DNA of 64,000 nt from contig NZ_CP019688.1 of NCBI RefSeq assembly GCF_002287505.1, forward strand, positions 1,972,674 to 2,036,673, written 5' to 3'. Shown piece by piece: positions 53,717 through 63,953 of this stretch (its first letter is position 1; each line of letters begins with the position of its first letter). Below the pieces are notes generated by a model that searched no databases, was not told where the DNA came from, and saw only the letters and a program-made list of their open reading frames with translations. The position numbers and the translations under genes are program-made. Source of the DNA: Corynebacterium glaucum (lineage in GTDB: Bacteria; Actinomycetota; Actinomycetes; Mycobacteriales; Mycobacteriaceae).

Positions 53717-54798
53717 GCGTGGTAATTCCCCACTACAACGCGCCGGAGTCGCTTGCGCGCGTGGTTGCGGCAGTGCGGGCGCAAGACTACGCGGGCGAGG
53801 TGGAGATCGTGGTTGCCGATGACGGCTCACGCGAGCTGCCGCAGATCCCCGGCGTGCGCCTGGTGCAACAGGAAGACTTGGGTTTCCGCGCGGCTGCCGC
53901 GCGGAACCTGGGTGCTGCGGCGGCGAGCGGAGAGGTGCTGGCGTATTTGGATGCGGACACCGTCCCCGAGCCGGAGTACTTGTCCGCAGTCGTGCCGCAC
54001 ATTGTGGGCGATGCGCGTGCGGTGGTCGTGGGCACCCGGCTCACCGGCCGCGAGCGCACCGAGCCGCAGTGGCTTGTCGACGCCTGGGACACCACTGACA
54101 ACCTGCGCGCCGCCGACCACTCCTCTTGGCGATACGTGATCTCGGCGGTGCTGAGCTGCTCCCGGGAGTTCTTCGACGAGGTCGGCGGCTTTGACGGCTC
54201 GTTCGTGGGCTACGGCGGCGAGGATTGGGAGTTTGGATGGCGCGCCTGGAACGCGGGCGCGACGCTGGTGCACGAACCGCATGCGATCGCGGTGCATGAG
54301 GAAGAGGATTTCGGCGCCCGCTTCGATAACCCGGCCGAGGCTGCGCGGGTGAAGAACTCCGAATCGCTGGCGCTGGCCACGCGCATCACTCATCCGCTCG
54401 CGCGGCCCGACGGGGTGTGCTTCGGCGACTTCGACATGGCGGTGACCGTGCCGGCACTCGACGGCGAAGGGGTGACCGAGTTCGTCATCGCGGAGTGGGT
54501 GAAGTTCGGTGCCTATGTGCAGGTTGCCGAGGTGCCCGAGCTGTTCGCCGCCGACCCGCGCGTCGGCAGCGCACCCATCGACGCGCGCGTGTCTATCGCC
54601 ATCGGTGCGGCGTGGGCACCGCAGGACTTAGACCTCCTGCTCGCCGCGGAGCACGTGCTGTGCGGTGACGGCACCGTAGTGCGCACGGCCCGCGCCGCAG
54701 CGCTCGGTCTGGAGGCAGCCACCGGTACGCCGGAATCGATTGGGCTGACCCCGGTGGCGGGCCCGCTGCAGCTCGAGCGCTACTTCGCCGGCTGGTAG
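53692..54798 (+). CDS. Glycosyltransferase family 2
   Basis: 368 residues. GT-A fold: VSVVIPHYNAPESLARVV, EIVVADDGSRE, RNLGAAAASGEVLAYLDADT (DxD) and the C-terminal VGYGGEDWEFGWRAWNAGA with the catalytic ED. ATG 53692 (after GGGAGG) is inside the end of the preceding gene, an overlap of 25 bp. A 120-residue C-terminal extension of unknown function follows the catalytic domain. Last gene of the plus-strand glycan operon; converges on rpiB. Confidence 0.88.
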   Translation: MAFDWPAVSVVIPHYNAPESLARVVAAVRAQDYAGEVEIVVADDGSRELPQIPGVRLVQQEDLGFRAAAARNLGAAAASGEVLAYLDADTVPEPEYLSAVVPHIVGDARAVVVGTRLTGRERTEPQWLVDAWDTTDNLRAADHSSWRYVISAVLSCSREFFDEVGGFDGSFVGYGGEDWEFGWRAWNAGATLVHEPHAIAVHEEEDFGARFDNPAEAARVKNSESLALATRITHPLARPDGVCFGDFDMAVTVPALDGEGVTEFVIAEWVKFGAYVQVAEVPELFAADPRVGSAPIDARVSIAIGAAWAPQDLDLLLAAEHVLCGDGTVVRTARAAALGLEAATGTPESIGLTPVAGPLQLERYFAGW

Positions 54799-54801
54799 AA
54801 C

Positions 54802-55281
54802 TTAGGCGCCAGCGCCCGGCACCTCGGGCGCCACCCCGCTGCGCTCGTACGCCGCCAAGATGTCGATGCGGCGCTGGTGGCGTTCTTCTTCGCTCCACGG
54901 CTGGGACACGAACGCGTCAACGATCGCGAGCGCCTCTTCCTCGGTGTGCATACGTCCGCCGATGCCGATGAGCTGCGCGTTGTTGTGCTCACGCGCCAGC
55001 TGCGCGGTCTCCACCGACCACGCGAGCGCGCAGCGCGCACCCTTGACTTTGTTCGCGGCGATCTGCTCGCCGTTGCCGGAACCGCCAAGCACGATGCCTA
55101 GCGAGCCCGGATCGTTCACCACGGCTTCCGCGGCGGCGATGCAGAACGCCGGGTAGTCGTCCGCAGCGTCGTACTCGTGCGCGCCGCAGTCGGTCACCTC
55201 GAAGCCCTTTGCCTCAAGGTGCGCCTTGATCTGGTTCTTCCGCTCGAATCCGGCGTGGTCTGCTCCAAGGTAAATACGCAT
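54802..55281 (-). CDS. rpiB: Ribose-5-phosphate isomerase B
   Basis: Interconverts ribose-5-phosphate and ribulose-5-phosphate. 159 residues: RIYLGADHAGFERKNQI, DCGAHEYDAADDYP, and GGSGNGEQIAANKV, where Glu replaces the catalytic Cys of enterobacterial RpiB, as in Mycobacterium tuberculosis RpiB. It converges on the GT2 gene with 3 bp between stops. Confidence 0.95.
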   Translation of the reverse strand: MRIYLGADHAGFERKNQIKAHLEAKGFEVTDCGAHEYDAADDYPAFCIAAAEAVVNDPGSLGIVLGGSGNGEQIAANKVKGARCALAWSVETAQLAREHNNAQLIGIGGRMHTEEEALAIVDAFVSQPWSEEERHQRRIDILAAYERSGVAPEVPGAGA

Positions 55282-55286
55282 GGCCG

Positions 55287-55907
55287 CTAGTTTACCTGCG
55301 GGTTCTCAGTGCGGGAGCGCTTGAGTTCGAAGAAGTACGGGAATGAGGCCAGCTTCACCGCCGCGTCGAACAGCTCACCAGCTTCCTCGCCCTGGGGCAC
55401 ACGGGTAATCACCGGTCCGAAGAAGGCGGTGTCGCCAAGCTTAACGACGGGCGTGCCCACCTCATCGCCCACCGCGTCCATCGCCTGCGCGTGGTAGCCG
55501 CGCAGCAAGTCGTCAACGTCGGAGGTGTTGGCGCACTCCGCGATGTTCGCCGGGAGGCCGACCTTTTCCAGCGCCGCGGCGATGATCTCGTCGTAAGCGC
55601 CGTAGCCCTGCTTACCGCCTTCACCGGCCGGGTGGATCATCTCGCCCATCGTGGTGTAGAGCTCGTCGACCTTCTCCGGTGCTTCCTGCTTCACCTTCGC
55701 AAACACTCGGGCGGGACCCCAGTTGGCTGTCTTCCTTTTCTCAAATTCTTCGGAAAGCTCACGATTTTCGTTAAGTACTGCGAGCGACATTGGTGTCCAC
55801 TCGACCTTAACCTCGCGCACTTGCTCAACTTCCTTCATCCAACGGGAGGCTTGCCACGCAAATGGACAAACTACATCGAAATAAAAAGTGACTTTTTCAA
55901 CAAACAT
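55287..55907 (-). CDS. DsbA-fold protein of the Rv2466c (mycothiol-dependent) family
   Basis: 206 residues from ATG 55907, preceded by AGGAG; the frame is open upstream but the extra residues are unlike the family. FYFDVVCPFAWQASRWM, MSLAVLNENRELSEEFEKR, HPAGEGGKQGYGAYDEII and FFGPVITRVPQGEEAG match Rv2466c, a mycothiol-dependent reductase of DsbA/FrnE type. In Rv2466c the active site is CPWC; here it is CPFA, leaving one cysteine. It lies 5 bp before rpiB on the same strand. Confidence 0.85.
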   Translation of the reverse strand: MFVEKVTFYFDVVCPFAWQASRWMKEVEQVREVKVEWTPMSLAVLNENRELSEEFEKRKTANWGPARVFAKVKQEAPEKVDELYTTMGEMIHPAGEGGKQGYGAYDEIIAAALEKVGLPANIAECANTSDVDDLLRGYHAQAMDAVGDEVGTPVVKLGDTAFFGPVITRVPQGEEAGELFDAAVKLASFPYFFELKRSRTENPQVN

Positions 55908-55972
55908 TTGAAGTTCTCCTCTACGGGTGTTTGGCATGGAGGTGCATCCGATTCTAGCCGGTTTGGGAGCAC

Positions 55973-56023
55973 TTGCACGGCCCAGGCTTTGACGGCGGTG
56001 CAACCCCCGATTTAACCGTGCAA
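55973..56023. other. Inverted repeat in the 5' region between DsbA-like gene and pepN
   Basis: TTGCACGG (55973-55980) and CCGTGCAA (56016-56023) are perfect 8 bp complements around 35 bases. Part of a 280 bp non-coding gap between divergent genes. Structure of an RNA leader or a regulator site; unassigned. Confidence 0.5.
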
Positions 56024-56036
56024 ATGTACTTCTCGC

Positions 56037-56103
56037 AGCTCTCTCAGGTGCCGGGTTTTGCGCACGCCTGGGCAAACGGTGCTGGAAGCTTCCTGAGAGA
56101 GCT
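56037..56103. other. 12 bp perfect inverted repeat, possible structured leader
   Basis: AGCTCTCTCAGG (56037-56048) pairs perfectly with CCTGAGAGAGCT (56092-56103), enclosing 43 bases with further pairing potential. It lies about 130 bp upstream of the DsbA-like start on the minus strand and 85 bp upstream of pepN on the plus strand. No T-run follows. I could not match it to a known riboswitch. Confidence 0.6.
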
Positions 56104-56187
56104 ACAGCAAGTAGCAGTTTTTCAGACGCTGCCCGAGCAGACACCTTCTCCCCTGGGCGCTCACAGGTGCCGAGTACCCTTGGCCGC

Positions 56188-58599
<2,412 letters not shown>

Positions 58600-58631
58600 G
58601 TCGGGGCTTAGCCCGGACCCTAGGCTGCGGC

Positions 58632-59318
58632 TTAGTTCAGCGCGCTAGTGCGCAGCTGCAGCGCGTCCGGGCGCACCGAGATCTGGCTGAAAGACACCAA
58701 CGTGTCGCCCGCGTAGACGCGGCGGGTGATGCGCTGCAGCAAGGTGTTGCCGGTGACGCAGAGGCGCGCCTGCTCGCGCTCGGAAGGGCGTGCCGGGGCA
58801 ATCACGTCCTGGCGGCGCAGCTCGGCGAATGCGTGCGGGTCGCGCGAGGGCAGGGTATAGGTGGTCTCGTACGCGATCGGGTAGCCGCGCACCGCATAGA
58901 CGGTCTCGATGGCGAAGACCTCGGTGCCGCTGTCCAGGTCGAATGCGAGCTCCACTGCAGCGGGCGCTTTGATCGTGCCGGAGGAGGTCACGGTCGAGCT
59001 GAGCGCGACATCCTGCGCGGAGAGCTGGACTGCGATGTCTTCCGTCGAGTTGAGATCCACGAAAGGCGGCAGCTCACGCACGAAGGTTCCGCCAGTGCGT
59101 CCGCGGCGGCGCTCGATGATGCCTTCATCCTGGAGCAGTGCAAGTGCGTGGCGCACCGTCATGCGGGCGACGCCGAACTCATCCACAAGCTCGCGCTCAG
59201 CCGGAAGGCGATCCCCAGCGACGAGTTCCTGCGCCTCGATCTTCGCCCGGAGCTGATCTGAAATGACCATGTACGCCGGCCGCTTTGGAGTTGTGCGTGT
59301 TTCTAACTGAGTAGTCAT
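58632..59318 (-). CDS. GntR family regulator with UTRA domain
   Basis: 228 residues from ATG 59318. Winged HTH at about 15-75 (AYMVISDQLRAKIEAQELVA, LPAERELVDEFGVARMTVRH) and a C-terminal UTRA ligand domain (VFAIETVYAVRGYPIAYETT, QRITRRVYAGDTLVSFSQI). HutC/FarR subfamily, usually sensing sugar phosphates, amino sugars or fatty acids. The operator is probably the palindrome at 59354-59368. It is not clearly linked to pepN or metB. Confidence 0.88.
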   Translation of the reverse strand: MTTQLETRTTPKRPAYMVISDQLRAKIEAQELVAGDRLPAERELVDEFGVARMTVRHALALLQDEGIIERRRGRTGGTFVRELPPFVDLNSTEDIAVQLSAQDVALSSTVTSSGTIKAPAAVELAFDLDSGTEVFAIETVYAVRGYPIAYETTYTLPSRDPHAFAELRRQDVIAPARPSEREQARLCVTGNTLLQRITRRVYAGDTLVSFSQISVRPDALQLRTSALN

Positions 59319-59353
59319 TTTTCTGACCCCCAAAGAGTCCCTAAATGTTTTGA

Positions 59354-59368
59354 ATGCAACTTTTGCAT
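59354..59368. promoter_or_regulatory. Palindromic operator candidate for the GntR regulator
   Basis: ATGCAA-CTT-TTGCAT is a perfect 6-3-6 palindrome centred 43 bp upstream of the GntR start codon, in AT-rich DNA with a CACTAGTG palindrome next to it (59372-59379). Position and symmetry suit autoregulation. Confidence 0.5.
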
Positions 59369-59452
59369 AAACACTAGTGAATGATTTGGGAACCTCGCAC
59401 AAAAATTTCGCTTTCCCCCTACATATGGGGGTAAGGATAGGTTAAGTTTCCA

Positions 59453-60610
59453 CTAAATCGCGGCAAACGCCTGCCGAAGGTCCGCAATGAGATCGTCGGC
59501 ATCCTCGATGCCCACCGAGATGCGGACCAATTCCGGGGGCACCTCGAGCGCGGACCCGGTGACGCTGACGTGCGTCATAGTTGCCGGGTGCTCCACCAGG
59601 CTCTCCACGCCGCCCAGCGATTCCGCGAGGCAGAAAAGCTTCGTGCTCAAGCAGAACTGTTTTGCCTGCTCCTCCGTGCGGAAAAGCACGGAAACCATGC
59701 CGCCGAAGCGCCGCATCTGCCGCTTGGCCACCTCGTGGCCGGGATGCGACTCCAACCCCGGGTAAAGCACTTTCGCAACCTCATCCTGCTGACCGAGGAA
59801 CTCCGCGACAGCCTCGGCGTTGTCGCAGTGGCGCTCCATGCGCACCGGCAGCGTCTTCAAGCCGCGGGCAGTCAGGTACGTGTCGAACGGAGACGGGATC
59901 GAGCCGACCCAGCCGAAGAAGAAGCGCAGCTGGTCCTCGAAGCCGTCGATAAGCGAGTCCTTGCCGCACACCACTCCCCCAACGACGTCGGAGTGACCAC
60001 CGACGTATTTCGTGGTGGAGTGGAGGACGACATCCGCACCCAGCTCGAACGGCTTCTGCAGGTACGGCGAGGCAAACGTGTTGTCCACCACCAGCGCCGC
60101 ATGCTGCTTGACGTGAGAAATCGCGGCGATGTCAGCGATAGACAGCAACGGGTTGGTCGGGCTTTCCACCCAGATGACCTTGGTGTTGTCCTGCACAGCA
60201 GCGGCCACCGCGTCAACGTCAGTGATGTCCACGACGGTGTTTTCCACACCCCACAGCGTGAACACCTGCTGGATCAGGCGGTAGGTGCCGCCGTACGCGT
60301 CGTTGCCGATCACGATGTGGTCGCCCGGCTTGAGCAGCACGCGCAGCACCGTGTCCACCGCAGCCATGCCGGACGCAAACGCAACACCGAAGTCCGCCCC
60401 CTCGAGTGCGGCCAGTGTCTTCTCCAGCGCGGTGATGGTCGGGTTGCCCACACGGGTGTACTCGTAGCCGCCACGCAAGGTAGCCAGGCCGTCTTGGGCG
60501 AAAGTGGTGGAAGCGTAGATCGGGGTATTGATCGAACCGTACAGACCATCTGGCTCATACCCAGCGTGGATTGCCTGCGTAGATACGCCGTTGTGCGACT
60601 GTGCGGTCAT
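59453..60610 (-). CDS. metB: Cystathionine gamma-synthase
   Basis: PLP enzyme of methionine synthesis joining O-acetylhomoserine or O-succinylhomoserine to cysteine. 385 residues; PLP lysine in VLHSTTKYVGGHSDVVGG, glycine-rich start of the active site YTRVGNPTITALEK, and C-terminal SLGGVESLVEHPATMTH. A partial McbR-like site lies upstream. The divergent gene is a truncated haemoglobin. A GTCGATAAGC copy is at 59945-59954. Confidence 0.93.
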   Translation of the reverse strand: MTAQSHNGVSTQAIHAGYEPDGLYGSINTPIYASTTFAQDGLATLRGGYEYTRVGNPTITALEKTLAALEGADFGVAFASGMAAVDTVLRVLLKPGDHIVIGNDAYGGTYRLIQQVFTLWGVENTVVDITDVDAVAAAVQDNTKVIWVESPTNPLLSIADIAAISHVKQHAALVVDNTFASPYLQKPFELGADVVLHSTTKYVGGHSDVVGGVVCGKDSLIDGFEDQLRFFFGWVGSIPSPFDTYLTARGLKTLPVRMERHCDNAEAVAEFLGQQDEVAKVLYPGLESHPGHEVAKRQMRRFGGMVSVLFRTEEQAKQFCLSTKLFCLAESLGGVESLVEHPATMTHVSVTGSALEVPPELVRISVGIEDADDLIADLRQAFAAI

Positions 60611-60649
60611 GCCTTCTCCTTTGCAACTGAGGTACGTCTGAACCGGATA

Positions 60650-60665
60650 CTAGACCAAGCGGTTC
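60650..60665. promoter_or_regulatory. Possible McbR-type site upstream of metB
   Basis: TAGAC-N6-GTTCA (60650-60665) resembles the McbR consensus TAGACN6GTCTA of C. glutamicum methionine genes with two mismatches in the right half. It lies 40 bp upstream of metB. Confidence 0.35.
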
Positions 60666-60764
60666 AGGGCGTTGCCGTTGCGGGTCGATTTATATGCAGA
60701 CCGCGATCACAACACCATTCCCCAGCTGAGTATCGTGCACGGTAGAGACAGGAGGTTACGCACC

Positions 60765-61163
60765 GTGGATCAGGAGCTTTCGCTTTACGACGCCGTGGGC
60801 GGCGAAGAATTCTTCCAAAAACTCGTCGCCGGTTTCTACGCGCAAATCAAAACCGATGACCTGATCGGGCCGATGTACCCGGAAGATGATTGGGAAGGCG
60901 CGGAGGATCGCCTGCGCTGGTTTTTATCCCAGTACTGGGGTGGGCCGCGCATGTATCAGGAGCAGCGCGGCAACCCGATGCTGCGGCGGCGCCACTTTCC
61001 GTTCTCCATCGGTGAGGCCGAGGCGGATCGCTGGCTGGATCTGATGCACAACTCGTTGGACCAGTTCAGCGACGAGGAATTGCTCCCCGTCTACCGAGAC
61101 CAGCTATGGAACCACATGCAGCGCGTGGCCTACATGATGATTAACCGACCCACATTGCGGTAG
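60765..61163 (+). CDS. glbO: Group II truncated haemoglobin
   Basis: 132 residues from GTG, preceded by GGAGG. LYDAVGGEEFFQKLVAGFY, WFLSQYWGGPRMY, and the proximal His in LRRRHFPFSIGEAE match GlbO-type trHbII with the conserved Trp/Tyr pocket. Proposed roles are oxygen/NO handling. Its 3' end overlaps the convergent hypothetical gene by 34 bp. Confidence 0.93.
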   Translation: MDQELSLYDAVGGEEFFQKLVAGFYAQIKTDDLIGPMYPEDDWEGAEDRLRWFLSQYWGGPRMYQEQRGNPMLRRRHFPFSIGEAEADRWLDLMHNSLDQFSDEELLPVYRDQLWNHMQRVAYMMINRPTLR

Positions 61164-61780
61164 ATCGAACCGTAGGGTGCGTCGAGGCGCACCCAGCTGC
61201 CTGCGGTAGCAACGCGGAGGTGGCGTGGGATCTCTGCGGGTGCTTCAAACCCGGGAATGAGACCCAGCGCGGTGCACGCGAAGATCATCCGCATGGGGAT
61301 CTCGACAGGGGCGGCGGAATCCGCGTCGGCTGTCATGACGATGCCGTCGAGCAGCGACCTCGGCGGGCCGGCTGGGCCAGAAAACTGCCGCGCGAGGTTG
61401 CGTCCCTCGTCGGCGAGCCGGCGGGCCACACCAACCGGCACTATGTCGCGCTCGACGAAACCAGTAGCGGGTGGCAGCGCGCCGGGCCACATCATGTCGC
61501 GGGCTTTTCCGACCTCGCGGCTCGCGTCTGCGGCACCGGAGTCGCCAGCGTCCCGGAGCGCGTTCAGGAGGTCATTGGCCGCCACGACCGCACCGTCGCG
61601 CGAGGCGCTGCCCGACACCCTGCGGGCGGCCAGACAATCGAACGGAGTGGTGACAAAGACGTCGACCACATGGTCGTCGACAAGCGAAAAACGAGCTAGT
61701 GCTGCCTGGTCAAGCCCCAGTGCGCGGCCCAGGAGCGTGGTCAATCCGCGCTCGCCCTGGGTAACAGTAAGGGTTTCCAC
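61130..61780 (-). CDS. Conserved hypothetical protein
   Basis: 216 residues without a domain I recognise. Features: METLTVTQGERGLTTLLGRA at the N-terminus, FVTTPFDCLAARRVSG, and the C-terminal HLRVATAGSWVRLDAPYGSI. No signal peptide or membrane helices. It overlaps the thioesterase start by one base (stop/ATG), so the two are co-translated, and the same gene pair is, as I recall, found in other Corynebacteriales next to glbO. Confidence 0.7.
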   Translation of the reverse strand: METLTVTQGERGLTTLLGRALGLDQAALARFSLVDDHVVDVFVTTPFDCLAARRVSGSASRDGAVVAANDLLNALRDAGDSGAADASREVGKARDMMWPGALPPATGFVERDIVPVGVARRLADEGRNLARQFSGPAGPPRSLLDGIVMTADADSAAPVEIPMRMIFACTALGLIPGFEAPAEIPRHLRVATAGSWVRLDAPYGSIYRNVGRLIIM

Positions 61781-62244
61781 TACCCCTCGAGAGCGCTCGA
61801 TGCCGCGGACTGGGACAGGATGCCAATTTCTTTGGTCGTGATCTCTCGCGGCGAGGTCGTGGCGTTATCCACCGTCACCTGCACACACTCGATCACGCAG
61901 CACACGCGCCCTTGGGCATCCTTGATCTCCTGGCGGGTGGTGAAAGAGGTGTTGCCCACGCGCACCACCTGCGTCTCCACCGTCGCGGTCACCGTGTTTG
62001 GCAACAGCGGACGCAGGTAATCCGCTTCGAGGTGGCGGACAAAAACGACGAACTCGTGGCCGCGGGAGTAGAAGTTCTCCTGCGCGAAAGCGAGGCGGGC
62101 CTCCTGCGCGAGCTCTATATAGGCGGAGTTCGTGACGTGGCCATAGCGGTCAAAATCGTTCCACCGCAGAGGGATGTTGTGAACGTGGACGTTGCCGGCG
62201 AGCTCCTGAGAGTCACGGACAGCCTGGTCAGCCATTGCTTTCAC
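61780..62244 (-). CDS. Acyl-CoA thioesterase (4HBT hot-dog fold)
   Basis: 154 residues. RWNDFDRYGHVTNSAYIELAQEAR is the 4-hydroxybenzoyl-CoA thioesterase family signature with the catalytic Asp. Hydrolyses acyl-CoA thioesters; natural substrate unknown. Coupled to the downstream hypothetical gene and 38 bp after the ettA stop. Confidence 0.88.
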   Translation of the reverse strand: MKAMADQAVRDSQELAGNVHVHNIPLRWNDFDRYGHVTNSAYIELAQEARLAFAQENFYSRGHEFVVFVRHLEADYLRPLLPNTVTATVETQVVRVGNTSFTTRQEIKDAQGRVCCVIECVQVTVDNATTSPREITTKEIGILSQSAASSALEG

Positions 62245-62282
62245 ACCTTTTGGTTGAGATTTGAATTACCCTGCGCCCAACC

Positions 62283-63953
62283 CTAGCGCGTGAGCTTGCG
62301 GTGCGTGACGCGCGAAGGCTTCGCAGCCTCCTCACCGAGGCGCTCAACCTTGTTCTTCTCGTAGTCACCGAAGTTGCCCTCGAACCAGAACCACTTGCCC
62401 TCTTCGATGTTGCCCTCCCAGGCGAGGATGTGCGTGCAGGTGCGGTCCAGGAACCAGCGGTCGTGCGAAATGACCACTGCGCAACCCGGGAAGTTTTGCA
62501 GCGCGTTTTCCAACGAGCCCAGGGTTTCCACGTCAAGATCATTGGTCGGCTCATCAAGCAGGATCAGGTTGCCGCCCTGCTTCAGGGTCAGCGCGAGGTT
62601 TAGGCGGTTGCGCTCACCACCAGAGAGCACCTTCGACGGCTTCTGCTGGTCCGGGCCCTTGAACCCGAACGCGGACAGGTAGGCACGCGACGGCATTTCG
62701 TTTTGGCCGACGTGGATGTAGTCCAGACCATCGGAAACCACTTCCCACACAGTCTTTTCCGGGTCGATGTTCGCGCGGTTCTGGTCCACGTAGCTCAACT
62801 GCACGGTCTCACCAACATCAACGGAGCCGCCGTCCGGCTGCTCGAGACCGACGATCGTCTTGAACAGGGTGGTCTTACCCACACCGTTCGGGCCGATGAC
62901 ACCGACGATGCCGTTGCGCGGCAGCGTGAAGGAGAGATCCTTGATCAGCACGCGACCGTCGAAACCCTTGTCCAGGCTGTCAACCTCAACAACCTTGTTG
63001 CCCAAGCGCGGCGGGGTCGGAATCTGAATCTCTTCAAAGTCGAGCTTCTTGTACTGCTCCGCCTCGGCTGCCATCTCTTCGTAACGCTCCAGACGCGCCT
63101 TGTTCTTCGCCTGGCGCGCCTTCGGCGAAGAACGCACCCACTCAAGCTCATTCTTCAGACGCTTCTGCAGCTTCTGATCCTTCTTGCCGGCGACTTCAAG
63201 ACGCTCGGCCTTCTTCTCCAGGTAGGTGGAGTAGTTGCCCTCGTACGGGTAGAGCTTCCCGCGATCGACCTCACAGATCCACTCCGCAACGTTGTCCAGG
63301 AAGTAGCGGTCGTGAGTAATTGCCAACACTGCACCCGGGTAGGACTGGAGATGCTTCTCCAGCCAGAGGACACTCTCGGCATCGAGGTGGTTGGTCGGCT
63401 CGTCGAGGAGGAGCAGGTCCGGCTCGGAGAGCAAGAGCTTTGCCAGCGCCACACGGCGACGCTCACCACCGGAGAGGTGGGTGACCGGCTCTTCAGACGG
63501 CGGGCAGCGCAGCGCTTCCATCGCCTGCTCAATCTTGGAGTCGACCTCCCACGCGTCGGCGGCGTCGAGCTCCTCCTGGAGCTTGCCCATCTCCTCCATC
63601 AGCTCGTCGGAGTAGTTGGTGGCCATCTCCTCGGCGATCTCCTCGAAGCGCTGCTTCTTGGCAAAAATGTCGCCCAGGCCCTCTTCGACGTTCTCGCGAA
63701 CCGTCTTCTCCTCGTTCAGCGGCGGCTCCTGGAGCAGGATGCCCACCGATGCGCCCGGCTGGAGGAAAGCCTCGCCGTTGTTCGGCTGGTCGATGCCCGC
63801 CATGATTTTCAGCAGCGACGACTTACCTGCGCCATTCGGACCCACGACACCGATCTTGGCGCCCGGGTAGAAGGCCATGGTGACATTGTCCAAAATGACC
63901 TTGTCACCGATAGCACGGCGGACATTCTTCATCGTGTAGATGAACTCAGCCAC
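62283..63953 (-). CDS. ettA: Energy-dependent translational throttle protein EttA (ABC-F)
   Basis: 556-residue ABC-F ATPase that binds the ribosomal E site. Two ABC domains: Walker A GPNGAGKSSLLKIMAG and GPNGVGKTTLFKTI, signatures LSGGERRRVALAKLL and LSGGERNRLNLAL, Walker B LLLLDEPTNHLDAES and LILLDEPTNDLDVE. The charged inter-domain linker (PtIM) lies at about 240-320. No membrane domain. First gene of a run with the thioesterase and hypothetical gene. Confidence 0.95.
   Translation of the reverse strand: MAEFIYTMKNVRRAIGDKVILDNVTMAFYPGAKIGVVGPNGAGKSSLLKIMAGIDQPNNGEAFLQPGASVGILLQEPPLNEEKTVRENVEEGLGDIFAKKQRFEEIAEEMATNYSDELMEEMGKLQEELDAADAWEVDSKIEQAMEALRCPPSEEPVTHLSGGERRRVALAKLLLSEPDLLLLDEPTNHLDAESVLWLEKHLQSYPGAVLAITHDRYFLDNVAEWICEVDRGKLYPYEGNYSTYLEKKAERLEVAGKKDQKLQKRLKNELEWVRSSPKARQAKNKARLERYEEMAAEAEQYKKLDFEEIQIPTPPRLGNKVVEVDSLDKGFDGRVLIKDLSFTLPRNGIVGVIGPNGVGKTTLFKTIVGLEQPDGGSVDVGETVQLSYVDQNRANIDPEKTVWEVVSDGLDYIHVGQNEMPSRAYLSAFGFKGPDQQKPSKVLSGGERNRLNLALTLKQGGNLILLDEPTNDLDVETLGSLENALQNFPGCAVVISHDRWFLDRTCTHILAWEGNIEEGKWFWFEGNFGDYEKNKVERLGEEAAKPSRVTHRKLTR

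Noticed and set aside
56037..56103. Glycine riboswitch, suggested by CTCTCAGG near pepN
   Set aside because: The GGAGAG opening and the CCGAAGGGGCAA-type core are not found in the expected place on either strand, and the flanking genes are not glycine genes.
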